Notes under the pieces: generated by a model
What the model saw: only the letters and a program-made list of their open reading frames with translations
The model's database searches: none
What the model was told of the DNA's origin: nothing
Part shown: positions 1 to 8,086 of the stretch, piece after piece
Layout of the letters: each line of letters starts with the position of its first letter
How positions within the stretch are numbered: position 1 is the stretch's first letter
Made by a program: the position numbers and the translations under genes
Assembly: GCA_033765345.1 (NCBI GenBank)
Contig: JANRIC010000015.1
Span: 1 to 56,668, forward strand
Direction: 5' to 3'
Length of the DNA: 56,668 nt
Origin: JANRIC01 sp033765345
GTDB lineage: Bacteria; Bacteroidota; Bacteroidia; Cytophagales; Microscillaceae

Positions 1-270
1 TTGCAGGGAAACCAGGTCAAAAAGCTGTTTGATTTCTTCATCAGGATAGGCGGAAAGATCGGTCAGGATATACTCAAAGGAAGGTATAAAACGGCTTAAA
101 GGGTTTTCAGGGGGTAGGTTAAGCTTCTCTTCAAAGTATTGAGCCAGGGATTTTTTCTGCCAGCTTGTTGTTTTAATGTGCAGCATCACAATTCTAGTGT
201 ACAATGTCTTAATTTCAGTGTATAATATCGCAATTTTAGTGTATAACATTGTAATTCTAGTGTGTAACAT
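1..270 (-). pseudogene. 5'-truncated Rpn-family nuclease/transposase, partial at window edge
   Basis: An open minus-strand frame runs from an ATG at 270 off the left edge (90 codons visible). About 55 residues, from SWQKKSLAQYFEE to RFIPSFEYILTDLS and DEEIKQLF, resemble the middle of the Rpn/YhgA-like PD-(D/E)XK recombination-promoting nuclease family, just after the usual YHG segment. The N-terminal catalytic part (D...E.Q...) expected before this point is absent. In its place are four seven-residue repeats of type MLYTKIA encoded by 21-bp tandem repeats, all in the same frame. This suggests a gene that lost its 5' half, or whose start was rebuilt by repeat expansion. The family assignment comes from motif reading; expression is unknown. 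Confidence 0.55.
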
Positions 271-278
271 TGCAATTC
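187..278. repeat. 21-bp tandem repeat, about 4.4 copies
   Basis: Four consecutive 21-bp units (187-207, 208-228, 229-249, 250-270) share the core AATTYTAGTGTRYAAYAT on the plus strand. A fifth copy is cut off after about 8 bases at 271-278, and a very degenerate one may lie at 166-186. Units differ at only a few positions and there are no spacers, so this is a minisatellite and not a CRISPR. Read on the minus strand it encodes heptads in frame with the Rpn remnant. Confidence 0.85.
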
Positions 279-528
279 CCCCTTACCTACTCGACCATCT
301 CACTCATATTGGTGCTTTAGCAAAATACCTAAACTGAATGAACTCTTAGAAGTAATTAGCAATTGCTAAAAAGAGATATTCCTTAAAACTCCCAAAACCT
401 AAAAGATATTGACTCTGTGGCTTTACTTTCCTTGCATTATTTTTTTGTGAATTTCTATTTTCGTCCCCAACAATTCCCCAGGAAAATAATAGCTTGCAAA
501 TTCATCTAAAAAGTGAAAATTTACGCTT
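271..528. other. intergenic region between divergent genes
   Basis: No plausible gene is seen. The stretch holds a perfect 14-bp palindrome, TTAGCAATTGCTAA, at 356-369, which could be a regulator site for the plus-strand nuclease gene. The T-rich segment around 430-450 lies where a promoter would be expected, but no clean TAnnTTTG box is present. Confidence 0.5.
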
Positions 529-3500
529 ATGAAATACCTACAAAGGTTTGTCGGATTTTTTTGGCTGGTCTCTCTGTGTTTGTGCAGTCTCTCCAAAGCA
601 CAAGCTCAAATGCAGGAATTAGTCTTCTCCGAATATGGCGAAGGCTCTGGGAATAACAAATACCTGGAAATATATAATGGTACCGGCAAAACAATTGACC
701 TCGCTGCCTATCAAGTATGGAAAATCTCCAACGGTGGCTCTTGGAAAGAAGATTCCCTAAGTCTGAGCGGTACGCTTGCCGACAAGCAAACCCTGATTCT
801 CCATCACCCTCAGGCTAATCCCACAATCAGCAATGCCGGAAACCTTCAAATCGCCTCCGAACGCATTAATTTCAATGGAAATGATGCCCTGGCACTGGTC
901 AAAAATGGACAAATCCTAGACCTAATCGGGGAGGAGGGAGCTGACCCCAGTACAGCCTGGGAAGTAGGAGGAACTCCAAACGCAACCCAAGATCACGTTT
1001 TGGTCAGAAAGGCCAACGTGTGCTCTCCCGCAGCCAATTGGGCAAGTTCTCGAGGAAGTAGTGCATCCGACTCTCAATGGAAAGTCCTCGCCAATCAGGA
1101 TTGGAGCGACGTAGGAAAGCATACTGCGGACTGTCAGGCACTTACACAGAGCATCATCGCTCAGGATGACCTCGACGGCAGTACCCTAAAACTCCTAGAT
1201 AAAAATATACCCGCTTTGGACGGCGGTCCAGGAGATTATTTCGGTATGGGCAATCTACGCAATTGGCCTCAATCTGCCTCTGGGGTTCCTTTCAGCCTGA
1301 GTGATGATAGCCAAGAGAATGTAGGAGGGGCAGGCGTATCAGCAGACGATAAAGAAGGCATTTTTGGTAAAAATCGCAACAAAGACGATATTTTCTTTGG
1401 TATTTCGGACAGTGACGAATTTGGTGATCGTCAGACCGCCCGATGGACTTTTGACATACAGGGCTTTAAAAACCTCGAGTTACAGGTGGATATGGGTGGA
1501 ATGGCCGACGGGTCAGGGTTTCCCAATCAAGCTGAACTTACTTTTGAGGTATCCATCAATGAAGGTGTGGCTCAAAAAGCTTTTGTAATTACTCCTTTTA
1601 CTACTGATTCTAGCCTGAGTTATCGCCCAATGGACAATGGCTCAATCATCCCTATGCGCAGAGTGCTTCGAGTCAGTGGCGACAATCCCGTCCAAAAATT
1701 ACGCGCAGAAGATAAAAGCCTTTCAGACAATACGTATCTGGATAAAACTCCCACAGAAGGCGCAGGTGCCGGACTGATGGATACTTACACCACCCTCATC
1801 AACGGAACCGGAACTTCTCTGACACTTACCCTCAAAACCAACTTCCCCTTTGAAGCAATGGCTTTTGACAATATTCGCATCTTGGGCATCCCCGGTGAAA
1901 CGGATAACCGCCCCTTTGTCAATATCGCTTTGGCAGGCCCCAATGCTGCCGAAGTACTTTCAGACCCTGGCGTTTTCAGAATCAGCCGCACCGGAAGCAC
2001 ACAAACACCTTTGAATGTCGCATATAAAATTAGTGGAACTACTGCTCCCAATGACTATACCCCAAGGCTCTCCGGCAGTATAACCATTCCTGCCGGACAA
2101 ATCTCGACGGATATTCGCATTAGTCCGCTAAACGATACCCTTAAAGAAGGCAAAGAAACCCTGACTTTGACTTTGATGGAAAGCACTTCATACAATCTTG
2201 GTACTCGAGAAGCTACACTTACCATCGGCGATGACGACACCTCGGCCGACCTCATTCACAGCGTTCAAGGTGAGGGGGCTATTTCACCGCGTTTGGGCGA
2301 AAAAGTGACCCTTGAGGCGATCGTTACAGGTGATTTTCAGAACAATGACCCGGATGTTCCCGGAAAATTTGACCCAGATCACGGCGACTTGAACGGTTTT
2401 TATATCCAGGAAGAAAATGCAGAATGGGATGACAATGAGCGTAGTTCAGAAGGGATTTTTGTGTTTGAAGGTGCAGGGGCACCCAAAGTAGACGTAAAAC
2501 CCGGCGACCGGGTAAGGGTGAGCGGCGAAGTAGCGGAATACAGCTCTGCCACTTCCAAATTTACCCAGTTGATCAAAATCACCGAAATACAAGTATTAGG
2601 GCAAGGTACTCTTCCCGAACCGATTGACATTCGTTTTCCTTTGCCTACCCAAGATTTTTTAGAGCGTTATGAAGGAATGCAGGTTCGTCTCCCTCAAAGT
2701 CTGGTCATTTCCGAATATTTTAGTTTTGATCGTACAGGCGAAATTGTACTTTCCAATCCACTGGAGGGGCTTCCTACGGATCGTCATTTCTCACCGACTA
2801 CGTATTTGAATGCCAATACAGCCATTGACCAGGCTAATCAAGAAATTTCACTTAATCGAATTACATTGGATGACGGACGCCCCTCAACCACCAGTGGAAA
2901 TTCCCCTCAAAATCCTGACCCGGCGCGCCATCCCAATGGGCAGATTTTTAATCTAGAAAATCGCTTCAGAGGGGGAGATCGAGTAAGCAATATGCTGGGA
3001 ATTCTGGAAGAAACTTTTGGTAAATTCCGCATTCACCCTACCCAGGGAGTCGAGTATACCTCTGCCAATCCCCGACAAGCGCAGCCCGATGAGGTAGGCG
3101 GTCGCCTGAAAGTTGCTTCTTTTAATGTACTAAATTATTTTACCAGTTTGGGCATTGGGGATGCTTTCAGAGGAGCCAATGACCAGGCTGAGTTCGAGCG
3201 CCAGCGTACTAAAATCTTTGCCGCCCTGAAAGCCATCAATGCCGATGTGTTGGGCTTGATAGAAATTGAAAATAACAATGATACGGCTCTCAAGGACTTG
3301 CTAAAAGGCCTCAATGAAACCCTAGACAACCCTGACGATCGATATGAACTCATCGCTACGGGCAAACTGGGTAACGATGCCATTACGGTAGCTATGATTT
3401 ATCGCCCTAAAAAAGTAAAACTTGTCGGAAAATTTGCCGCTTTATTGGATAAATCCTTTACAGATCCCAAATCTACAGGACAGCAAAAAAACCGACCCGC

Positions 3501-4551
3501 ACTCGCCCAGACTTTTGAAGAAATCTCCAGCCGTGAAAAATTTACTTTGGTAGTCAATCACCTCAAATCCAAAGGATCAGGCTGTGGAGAAGGGGATGAT
3601 GACCCACGACAAGGCAATTGTAATGAAACCCGGAGAGCCTCCGCTGCCGCCCTGGTTCGGTGGCTCAAAAATGACCCTACGGGCAGTAATGACCCTGATT
3701 TTCTGATTGTGGGTGATTTGAACTCCTATGATCAAGAAGACCCAATTCAGGAAATTATCCGGGGAGCTGATGGCATTTTTTCTAGTCAGGATGATTATGT
3801 GGATTTGCTGAAAAACAGAATCGGTGAATTTGCCTACGGGTATAATTTTGACGGCAAACTGGGTTATCTGGATTATGGGATGGCTAGCAGTACCTTGGCG
3901 CCACAGGTGACCGGGGTTACGGAGTGGCATATCAATTCGGATGAACCTGACATACTAGATTATGACAAAAGCTTCAAACAAGATGCTCAGGATGCCTTAT
4001 ATGAACCCAATCCTTTCCGATCTTCGGATCATGACCCCGTAGTACTTGGCTTGAATCTGTTCCACGCTGAAATAGTACTCATCCAATCTACCGACCCCCG
4101 AAACTGCGAAAATCGCAATGGAACCCTGACCGTCGTAGCTACTCCCGAAGAAGGACTGCAATATAGCATCAATGGAGGAATAGATTTTCAGGATTCGCCC
4201 CAATTCAAGGGGCTAAATTCGGGGAATTGTCGGGTTGTAATTCGTCGCAAAGATCAGCCCGAAGTGCAAGACCGTTTCAGAAGCGTTATTCGCCTCACAA
4301 GCCCAGAAGCACCTTTTATCAGGACTTTAGTGCCACAAAATCCAAGTGCGCCTGGGCAGAACGACGGCCGCATCACGGTATTGCTTGCTCAGGAATCGAG
4401 TGATTACGAATTCAGCTTAGATGGGCAAAACTACCAGTCTTCTTCCGTTTTTGAGAATTTAAGCACTGGGAAATATCAGATTTATGTACGCAGGAAAAAC
4501 CGCCCGGCTTGTGAAAGCGATACATCAGTCACCCTATCAGAAACCAGATAA
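529..4551 (+). CDS. secreted ExeM/NucH-like multidomain endonuclease
   Basis: A 1340-residue exported protein predicted to degrade extracellular DNA or phosphoesters. A signal peptide occupies about residues 1-27. Domains in order: lamin-tail domain (about 28-175), a long middle region, Calx-beta (about 475-575), an OB-like region as in ExeM nucleases (about 577-694), and an endonuclease/exonuclease/phosphatase domain (about 855-1175). Visible catalytic elements are SFNVLNYF (N866), LIEIENN (E912/E914), VNHLKSKG (H1011), GDLNSY (D1063, N1065) and SSDHDPV (H1168). Two SprB-like repeats follow (about 1183-1340), each with a YSINGG/FSLDGQ core. No type IX C-terminal sorting domain is visible, so anchoring is unclear. 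The AraC gene begins 12 bases downstream and may be cotranscribed. Confidence 0.88.
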   Translation: MKYLQRFVGFFWLVSLCLCSLSKAQAQMQELVFSEYGEGSGNNKYLEIYNGTGKTIDLAAYQVWKISNGGSWKEDSLSLSGTLADKQTLILHHPQANPTISNAGNLQIASERINFNGNDALALVKNGQILDLIGEEGADPSTAWEVGGTPNATQDHVLVRKANVCSPAANWASSRGSSASDSQWKVLANQDWSDVGKHTADCQALTQSIIAQDDLDGSTLKLLDKNIPALDGGPGDYFGMGNLRNWPQSASGVPFSLSDDSQENVGGAGVSADDKEGIFGKNRNKDDIFFGISDSDEFGDRQTARWTFDIQGFKNLELQVDMGGMADGSGFPNQAELTFEVSINEGVAQKAFVITPFTTDSSLSYRPMDNGSIIPMRRVLRVSGDNPVQKLRAEDKSLSDNTYLDKTPTEGAGAGLMDTYTTLINGTGTSLTLTLKTNFPFEAMAFDNIRILGIPGETDNRPFVNIALAGPNAAEVLSDPGVFRISRTGSTQTPLNVAYKISGTTAPNDYTPRLSGSITIPAGQISTDIRISPLNDTLKEGKETLTLTLMESTSYNLGTREATLTIGDDDTSADLIHSVQGEGAISPRLGEKVTLEAIVTGDFQNNDPDVPGKFDPDHGDLNGFYIQEENAEWDDNERSSEGIFVFEGAGAPKVDVKPGDRVRVSGEVAEYSSATSKFTQLIKITEIQVLGQGTLPEPIDIRFPLPTQDFLERYEGMQVRLPQSLVISEYFSFDRTGEIVLSNPLEGLPTDRHFSPTTYLNANTAIDQANQEISLNRITLDDGRPSTTSGNSPQNPDPARHPNGQIFNLENRFRGGDRVSNMLGILEETFGKFRIHPTQGVEYTSANPRQAQPDEVGGRLKVASFNVLNYFTSLGIGDAFRGANDQAEFERQRTKIFAALKAINADVLGLIEIENNNDTALKDLLKGLNETLDNPDDRYELIATGKLGNDAITVAMIYRPKKVKLVGKFAALLDKSFTDPKSTGQQKNRPALAQTFEEISSREKFTLVVNHLKSKGSGCGEGDDDPRQGNCNETRRASAAALVRWLKNDPTGSNDPDFLIVGDLNSYDQEDPIQEIIRGADGIFSSQDDYVDLLKNRIGEFAYGYNFDGKLGYLDYGMASSTLAPQVTGVTEWHINSDEPDILDYDKSFKQDAQDALYEPNPFRSSDHDPVVLGLNLFHAEIVLIQSTDPRNCENRNGTLTVVATPEEGLQYSINGGIDFQDSPQFKGLNSGNCRVVIRRKDQPEVQDRFRSVIRLTSPEAPFIRTLVPQNPSAPGQNDGRITVLLAQESSDYEFSLDGQNYQSSSVFENLSTGKYQIYVRRKNRPACESDTSVTLSETR

Positions 4552-4563
4552 AAGGAATTGTTT

Positions 4564-5448
4564 ATGAAAGAAATTTTTCCCTTTTACTCCATCGGGCATT
4601 TTATCAATCAGCCGCATAATAAAACTGAGTTTGAAATTACCCGCTTTGAGGAAATGGAAGAACCTGAGGTAGATGACCTGCACAAACACACTTTTTATGA
4701 AATCATTTGGATTGAAGATGGTTTGAGCAAGCAGCACATTGATTATCAGGAATATGTAATTGCTCCGCAGACACTGTTTTTTATCTCTCCTGGGCAATTA
4801 CATTATTTTGAGGAATGGCAGTACCTGCAAGGAGGGAGTATTTTTTTTACGGAAGATTTTTTCCTGCTCAATCAGCAAAACAAAGACAGTCTTTTTGAAT
4901 TTGTCTTTTTAGATAATTTTTATATATGCCCGCATTTATCTCTGGATGATGTTGCATACACTGAAATTAAACAAAGCATCGATGCCCTCCTTCGTGAAAA
5001 AAAACGAAAAGACTATTCCCCACAGATTGCACAAGCTTTTTTGCAAATTTTGCTTTACCAAATTCAACGATGTGTAGAAGCTCAATCTTCGCAAGTGGTC
5101 TCTAAAAAATACTTGGTCATTTATAAAAAATTTAAACTACTTATAGATCAGTATTTTACTCAGGGGCTCACTGCTGGTGACTATGCCGAAAAACTGGCCA
5201 TTACCTCTCACCATCTCAACCTCGTATCCAAACACATCACTGGCAAAACAGCTACCGAGCTCATCCGCGCCAGAGCACTTCTGGAAGCCAAAAGGATGCT
5301 TACTTTTACAGATCATACCGTCACCGAAATAGCAGCTGAACTGGGATACTTCGACAGTTCCTATTTTGCCAAGTTATTCAAGAGCGAAGCCGGGATGAAC
5401 CCTTTGGATTTTAAAAAAATCATGTCCGAAAAATACCGAATAAGGTAG
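4564..5448 (+). CDS. AraC-family transcriptional regulator
   Basis: About 294 residues. The N-terminal half is a cupin-like sensing domain (HKHTFYEIIWIEDG, then IAPQTLFFISPGQLHYF). The last 100 residues form the two helix-turn-helix motifs of the AraC/XylS family, ending in the signature VTEIAAELGYFDSSYFAKLFK. I start it at ATG 4564 because AAAGGAA at 4551-4557 gives a rare Shine-Dalgarno-like site at good spacing; a TTG two codons upstream is the alternative. Its neighbours suggest it controls the nuclease gene or the YceI-ABM-SDR group that follows. The ligand is unknown. Confidence 0.9.
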   Translation: MKEIFPFYSIGHFINQPHNKTEFEITRFEEMEEPEVDDLHKHTFYEIIWIEDGLSKQHIDYQEYVIAPQTLFFISPGQLHYFEEWQYLQGGSIFFTEDFFLLNQQNKDSLFEFVFLDNFYICPHLSLDDVAYTEIKQSIDALLREKKRKDYSPQIAQAFLQILLYQIQRCVEAQSSQVVSKKYLVIYKKFKLLIDQYFTQGLTAGDYAEKLAITSHHLNLVSKHITGKTATELIRARALLEAKRMLTFTDHTVTEIAAELGYFDSSYFAKLFKSEAGMNPLDFKKIMSEKYRIR

Positions 5449-5481
5449 GTTTTGCTCTAAACCCCAAGCCCCTTACTACAC

Positions 5482-5489
5482 TACCTTTG
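5482..5489 (+). promoter_or_regulatory. -7 box TACCTTTG upstream of yceI-like gene
   Basis: TACCTTTG matches the Bacteroidota -7 consensus TAnnTTTG and lies about 100 bases before the YceI-like start. The nearest TTTG (5451-5454) is 27 bases upstream, longer than the usual 19-23, so only the -7 half is convincing. Confidence 0.35.
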
Positions 5490-5589
5490 CATCAAATAAT
5501 TCTTAATCAATGCGTGTGATGTAGGCTCGAGTCAAATCCAGTTTTTAATCATACCCATTAGAATTGTTCAATCAATCAATTTAAGACAG

Positions 5590-6129
5590 ATGACAAAAGT
5601 AGAAAATCAGTGGGCTTTTGAACCCAGCCACTGCAAAATCGGGTTCAGCGTAAGGCACTTTGGAATCTCAGAAACCGAAGGATTTTTCCACAAATACGAA
5701 GGTACAATTCATACCGAAACCGAAGATTTTTCGGATGCTCAAATTGAGTTTAAAGTTGAGGTAGACAGCATCGATACCCAGGATGCAGCACGTGACGAGC
5801 ACCTGAAATCAGCCGACTTTTTTGATGCCGGGCAGTTCCCTATTTTACATTTTAAGAGTACTCGCATGGAGGTCGTGGTGCCACAACAATATAAACTACA
5901 CGGCGACTTGACTATGCGCAGCATTACAAATCCGGTAATGCTCGATGTAGAGTTCGGAGGGATCGTCCCCAAAGACCCTTTCGGCAATACCAAAGCCGGT
6001 TTTTTGGTGGAGGGTAAAATCAATCGCAAAGATTGGGGCATTACCTGGAACAGGACCCTGGATTTTGGTGGGTTGGCGGTAGGTGAAATTGTCAAGATTA
6101 AATGCAACATTGAACTGATTAAAGTTTAA
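5590..6129 (+). CDS. YceI-family lipid-binding-like protein, cytosolic form
   Basis: 179 residues covering a single YceI domain, a lipocalin-like beta barrel that binds isoprenoid-type lipids in characterised members. Family hallmarks are the opening WAFEPSHCKIGFSVRHFGIS, the central SADFFDAGQFPILHFKST and the NRKDWGITWN near the end. Most YceI proteins are periplasmic, but this one begins directly with the domain and has no signal peptide. It precedes the ABM monooxygenase by 85 bases and probably shares a transcript with it and the SDR. The role may be binding a lipid or quinone-like substrate; that is inference. Confidence 0.88.
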   Translation: MTKVENQWAFEPSHCKIGFSVRHFGISETEGFFHKYEGTIHTETEDFSDAQIEFKVEVDSIDTQDAARDEHLKSADFFDAGQFPILHFKSTRMEVVVPQQYKLHGDLTMRSITNPVMLDVEFGGIVPKDPFGNTKAGFLVEGKINRKDWGITWNRTLDFGGLAVGEIVKIKCNIELIKV

Positions 6130-6214
6130 TCCGATACATTTTTATACTTGCAAATAAGCCAAATTGCAGTAATTCTTTTTTTTTAATGGATTATTTAACT
6201 AAACAATTTCTATC

Positions 6215-6508
6215 ATGAATAAAGTAGGATTACTGGTAACCGTAAAAGCCCAAGCAGGCAAAGAGCAGGCAGTGGCTGATTTTCTGGCTTCTGCTGTCGA
6301 GCTGGCACGTCAGGAAGAACTCACCCTTACCTGGTATGCGTTTCAGATTGATGCTTCCACTTTTGGAGTTTTTGACAGTTTTGCCGGAGATGAAGGGCGT
6401 GACGCGCACCTGACTGGTGAAATCGCCAAAGCTTTGATGGCACATGCCGCAGAGCTTTTATCGGAAGCTCCCAAAATTGAGAAGATTGATATACTTTCTT
6501 CTAAATAA
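6215..6508 (+). CDS. ABM-domain putative quinol monooxygenase
   Basis: 97 residues matching the length and pattern of the antibiotic biosynthesis monooxygenase (YgiN-like) family: a beta strand GLLVTVKAQAGKEQAVADFL, an amphipathic helix, then LTWYAFQIDASTFGVFDSF and DAHLTGEIAKAL. Such small dimeric ferredoxin-fold enzymes oxidise quinols or aromatic polyketides without a cofactor. The gene lies 30 bases before the SDR gene, consistent with one transcript and related redox chemistry. The substrate cannot be predicted. Confidence 0.82.
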   Translation: MNKVGLLVTVKAQAGKEQAVADFLASAVELARQEELTLTWYAFQIDASTFGVFDSFAGDEGRDAHLTGEIAKALMAHAAELLSEAPKIEKIDILSSK

Positions 6509-6538
6509 TTTCAAAAAGAACTATTCAAAACAATTCCT

Positions 6539-7378
6539 ATGGATCAAAAAAATGCTAAAATTTGGTTGATCACCGGGATTTCCAGCGGATTGGGCGAGGC
6601 TCTTGCCCAATCCGTGATGGAAAACGGGGATTTTGTAGTCGGTACTTTCAGAAAAACCGATCAAGTTGAAAATTTTAATCAAAAACACGCAGGTAGAGCA
6701 CTTGCCTTGAAATTGGATATTACTCAGACAAAAGATATTCAAAATACCTTTAAAACCATTCAAGAGAAATTCGGCAGGTTGGATGTGCTGGTCAATAATG
6801 CTGGAGTAGGCTTTGCCGGAGCTATTGAGGAGACCGATATTGAGGAAACTCGCAAGGTCTTCGAGACTAATTTCTTTGGGGTTTTGGAAATGACCCGTGT
6901 TTTTTTACCGCTATTTCGGGAGCAAAAAAGCGGACATATTTTGCAGATTTCATCGCATAGCGGCATCAAGGGTTTCCCCGGATTTGGGATTTATAGTGCA
7001 AGTAAATTTGCCCTGGAGGGCTTTAGCGAGGCACTGGCACAAGAAATTGCTCCATTGGGCATCAAACTAACTTTGGTAGAGCCTGGACCTTTCCGAACCA
7101 ATTTTGCCTCCGAATCGCTGGGAATGGCGCAGATAGTCCTGGCAGATTATCAGGCAACTGCTGGGGTATTTCGTGAGCGTATCAAAGGCATACACGGCAA
7201 GCAAGAGGGTGACCCACAAAAAGCAGCCCAGGCAATAATTCGGATTGTACACTCCGAAAATCCACCCCTAAGACTTCCTTTGGGTAAAATTGCACTGGCT
7301 ACGATCAGCTCAAAATTAGAAAGTGTTCAAAATGATTTGAATAATTATCGGGAAATCGCCGAAGGAGCAGTATTTTAG
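6539..7378 (+). CDS. short-chain dehydrogenase/reductase (SDR)
   Basis: 279 residues with a classical SDR fold. The nucleotide-binding TGISSGLG is at residues 12-19, NNAG at 86-89, a catalytic Ser near 138-139, and the YSASK motif gives Tyr152 and Lys156. The acidic residue LDIT (about 60-63) matches members that act on ketones or aldehydes with NAD(P)H; cofactor choice is not certain. It is last in the AraC-YceI-ABM-SDR cluster, so it probably acts in the same small redox or detoxification pathway. Confidence 0.9.
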   Translation: MDQKNAKIWLITGISSGLGEALAQSVMENGDFVVGTFRKTDQVENFNQKHAGRALALKLDITQTKDIQNTFKTIQEKFGRLDVLVNNAGVGFAGAIEETDIEETRKVFETNFFGVLEMTRVFLPLFREQKSGHILQISSHSGIKGFPGFGIYSASKFALEGFSEALAQEIAPLGIKLTLVEPGPFRTNFASESLGMAQIVLADYQATAGVFRERIKGIHGKQEGDPQKAAQAIIRIVHSENPPLRLPLGKIALATISSKLESVQNDLNNYREIAEGAVF

Positions 7379-7468
7379 TTAGGTATCGTGGCGGGAATTG
7401 TCAAGATTCGGGAATGATTGTTCGACAGCTATCAGATTCAGGAAAATAAATCCAGACCTCCTGTGTTA

Positions 7469-7732
7469 TACTCAAACCGAAGTGGTTTTCCGAAATTTTA
7501 GCTCTTATACTAAAGTGAAAATGGTTTTCGGATTTCTTTACCATTATTTTGGAAGATGTAAAGAATAAGATGCTCTTTGATGGGCGTAAAACTCAACTTT
7601 TTGAAAAAACCTAATACAAAAAATCCGAATTCTAAAATCACTTTAGTATAAATCACGAATAATCAAGCTAATCAATCAAGAAAACTTACCCCGCAGGGGT
7701 CTTGTATTTCCTAAATCACTTTAATCTGGGTA
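7469..7732. mobile_element. outer MITE, copy A (interrupted)
   Basis: This element begins TACTCAAACCGAAG and ends CTTTAATCTGGGTA, imperfect inverted ends flanked on both sides by TA (7467-7468 and 7733-7734). It is the same element as 9482-9580, from which it differs by a 143-bp insertion (inner MITE plus TA duplication) and about 22 extra bases containing a small palindrome, ACCCC GCA GGGGT. It has no coding capacity. TA duplication and ends of this kind fit a non-autonomous IS630/Tc1-mariner-type element. Confidence 0.7.
7508..7648. mobile_element. inner MITE inserted in copy A
   Basis: A 141-bp segment with terminal inverted repeats starting TACTAAAGTGA and matching at 22 of the outer 28 positions, including TTCGGATTT at the inner end. 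It is flanked by TA at 7506-7507 and 7649-7650. The uninterrupted sequence GCTCTTA-AATCA in the second copy (9514-9525) shows the pre-insertion site with a single TA. The ends share motifs (TAAAGTGATTT, GGTTTTC) with the outer element, so both belong to one family. Confidence 0.75.
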
Positions 7733-8043
7733 TAATAAATAGGGAGCATGGGTTAAAAAATATAAAAATGCGAAGCCTCTTTCAGGAAATTAGCGTGGTT
7801 TGAACAAAAACTGCTCACAATAGGAGAAGCCAAATACAAAAAATGCCTAAAAACACGGAATTTATTGATTAAGTTCAATATAATTTATTAACATTGATTC
7901 TGATAAAACTAGAAACAAAAATATTTTCTCATAAGTATTTGAAATTAAGATGTTTATACGAAAAAAAATTCTGAATAAAGTTGAAATCTTCACAACATAA
8001 ACTTAATTTACGCTATAAAATGACCATAGACGGAACTTTTCTA

Positions 8044-8075
8044 TTTGTTCACTAAAAAATTTATAGCTACTTTTG
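8044..8075 (+). promoter_or_regulatory. Bacteroidota-type promoter of the CNNM/CorC gene
   Basis: TTTG at 8044-8047, a 20-base spacer, and TACTTTTG at 8068-8075 match the TTTG-N19-TAnnTTTG consensus almost exactly. The ATG at 8087 is only 11 bases after the -7 box, so the transcript would have a leader of a few bases at most. This also argues against the upstream TTG at 8045 as the start codon. Confidence 0.6.
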
Positions 8076-8086
8076 CAACACAAATT

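Larger units (their letters stand above)
7379..8043. other. repeat-bearing intergenic region
   Basis: About 660 bases without a credible gene. It contains the nested MITE pair at 7469-7732, described separately. From about 7770 to 7890 a 40-codon frame without a start codon (around LAWFEQKLLTIGEAKYKK) is open and could be decayed coding sequence; I do not recognise it. The remainder is AT-rich sequence leading to the promoter at 8044. Confidence 0.5.

Noticed and set aside
187..270. Possible CRISPR array
   Set aside because: Units are contiguous 21-bp copies without unique spacers; it is a tandem repeat.
3577..3930. Minus-strand frame of 117 codons opposite the nuclease gene
   Set aside because: Antisense shadow of the conserved EEP domain with no recognisable features.
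5455..5481. Complete promoter for the YceI-like gene
   Set aside because: The -7 box is good, but the nearest TTTG is 27 bases away, outside the usual spacing; only the -7 box is reported.
7770..7895. Transposase remnant near the MITEs
   Set aside because: A 40-codon open frame without start resembles coding sequence, but I could not tie it to any transposase family.
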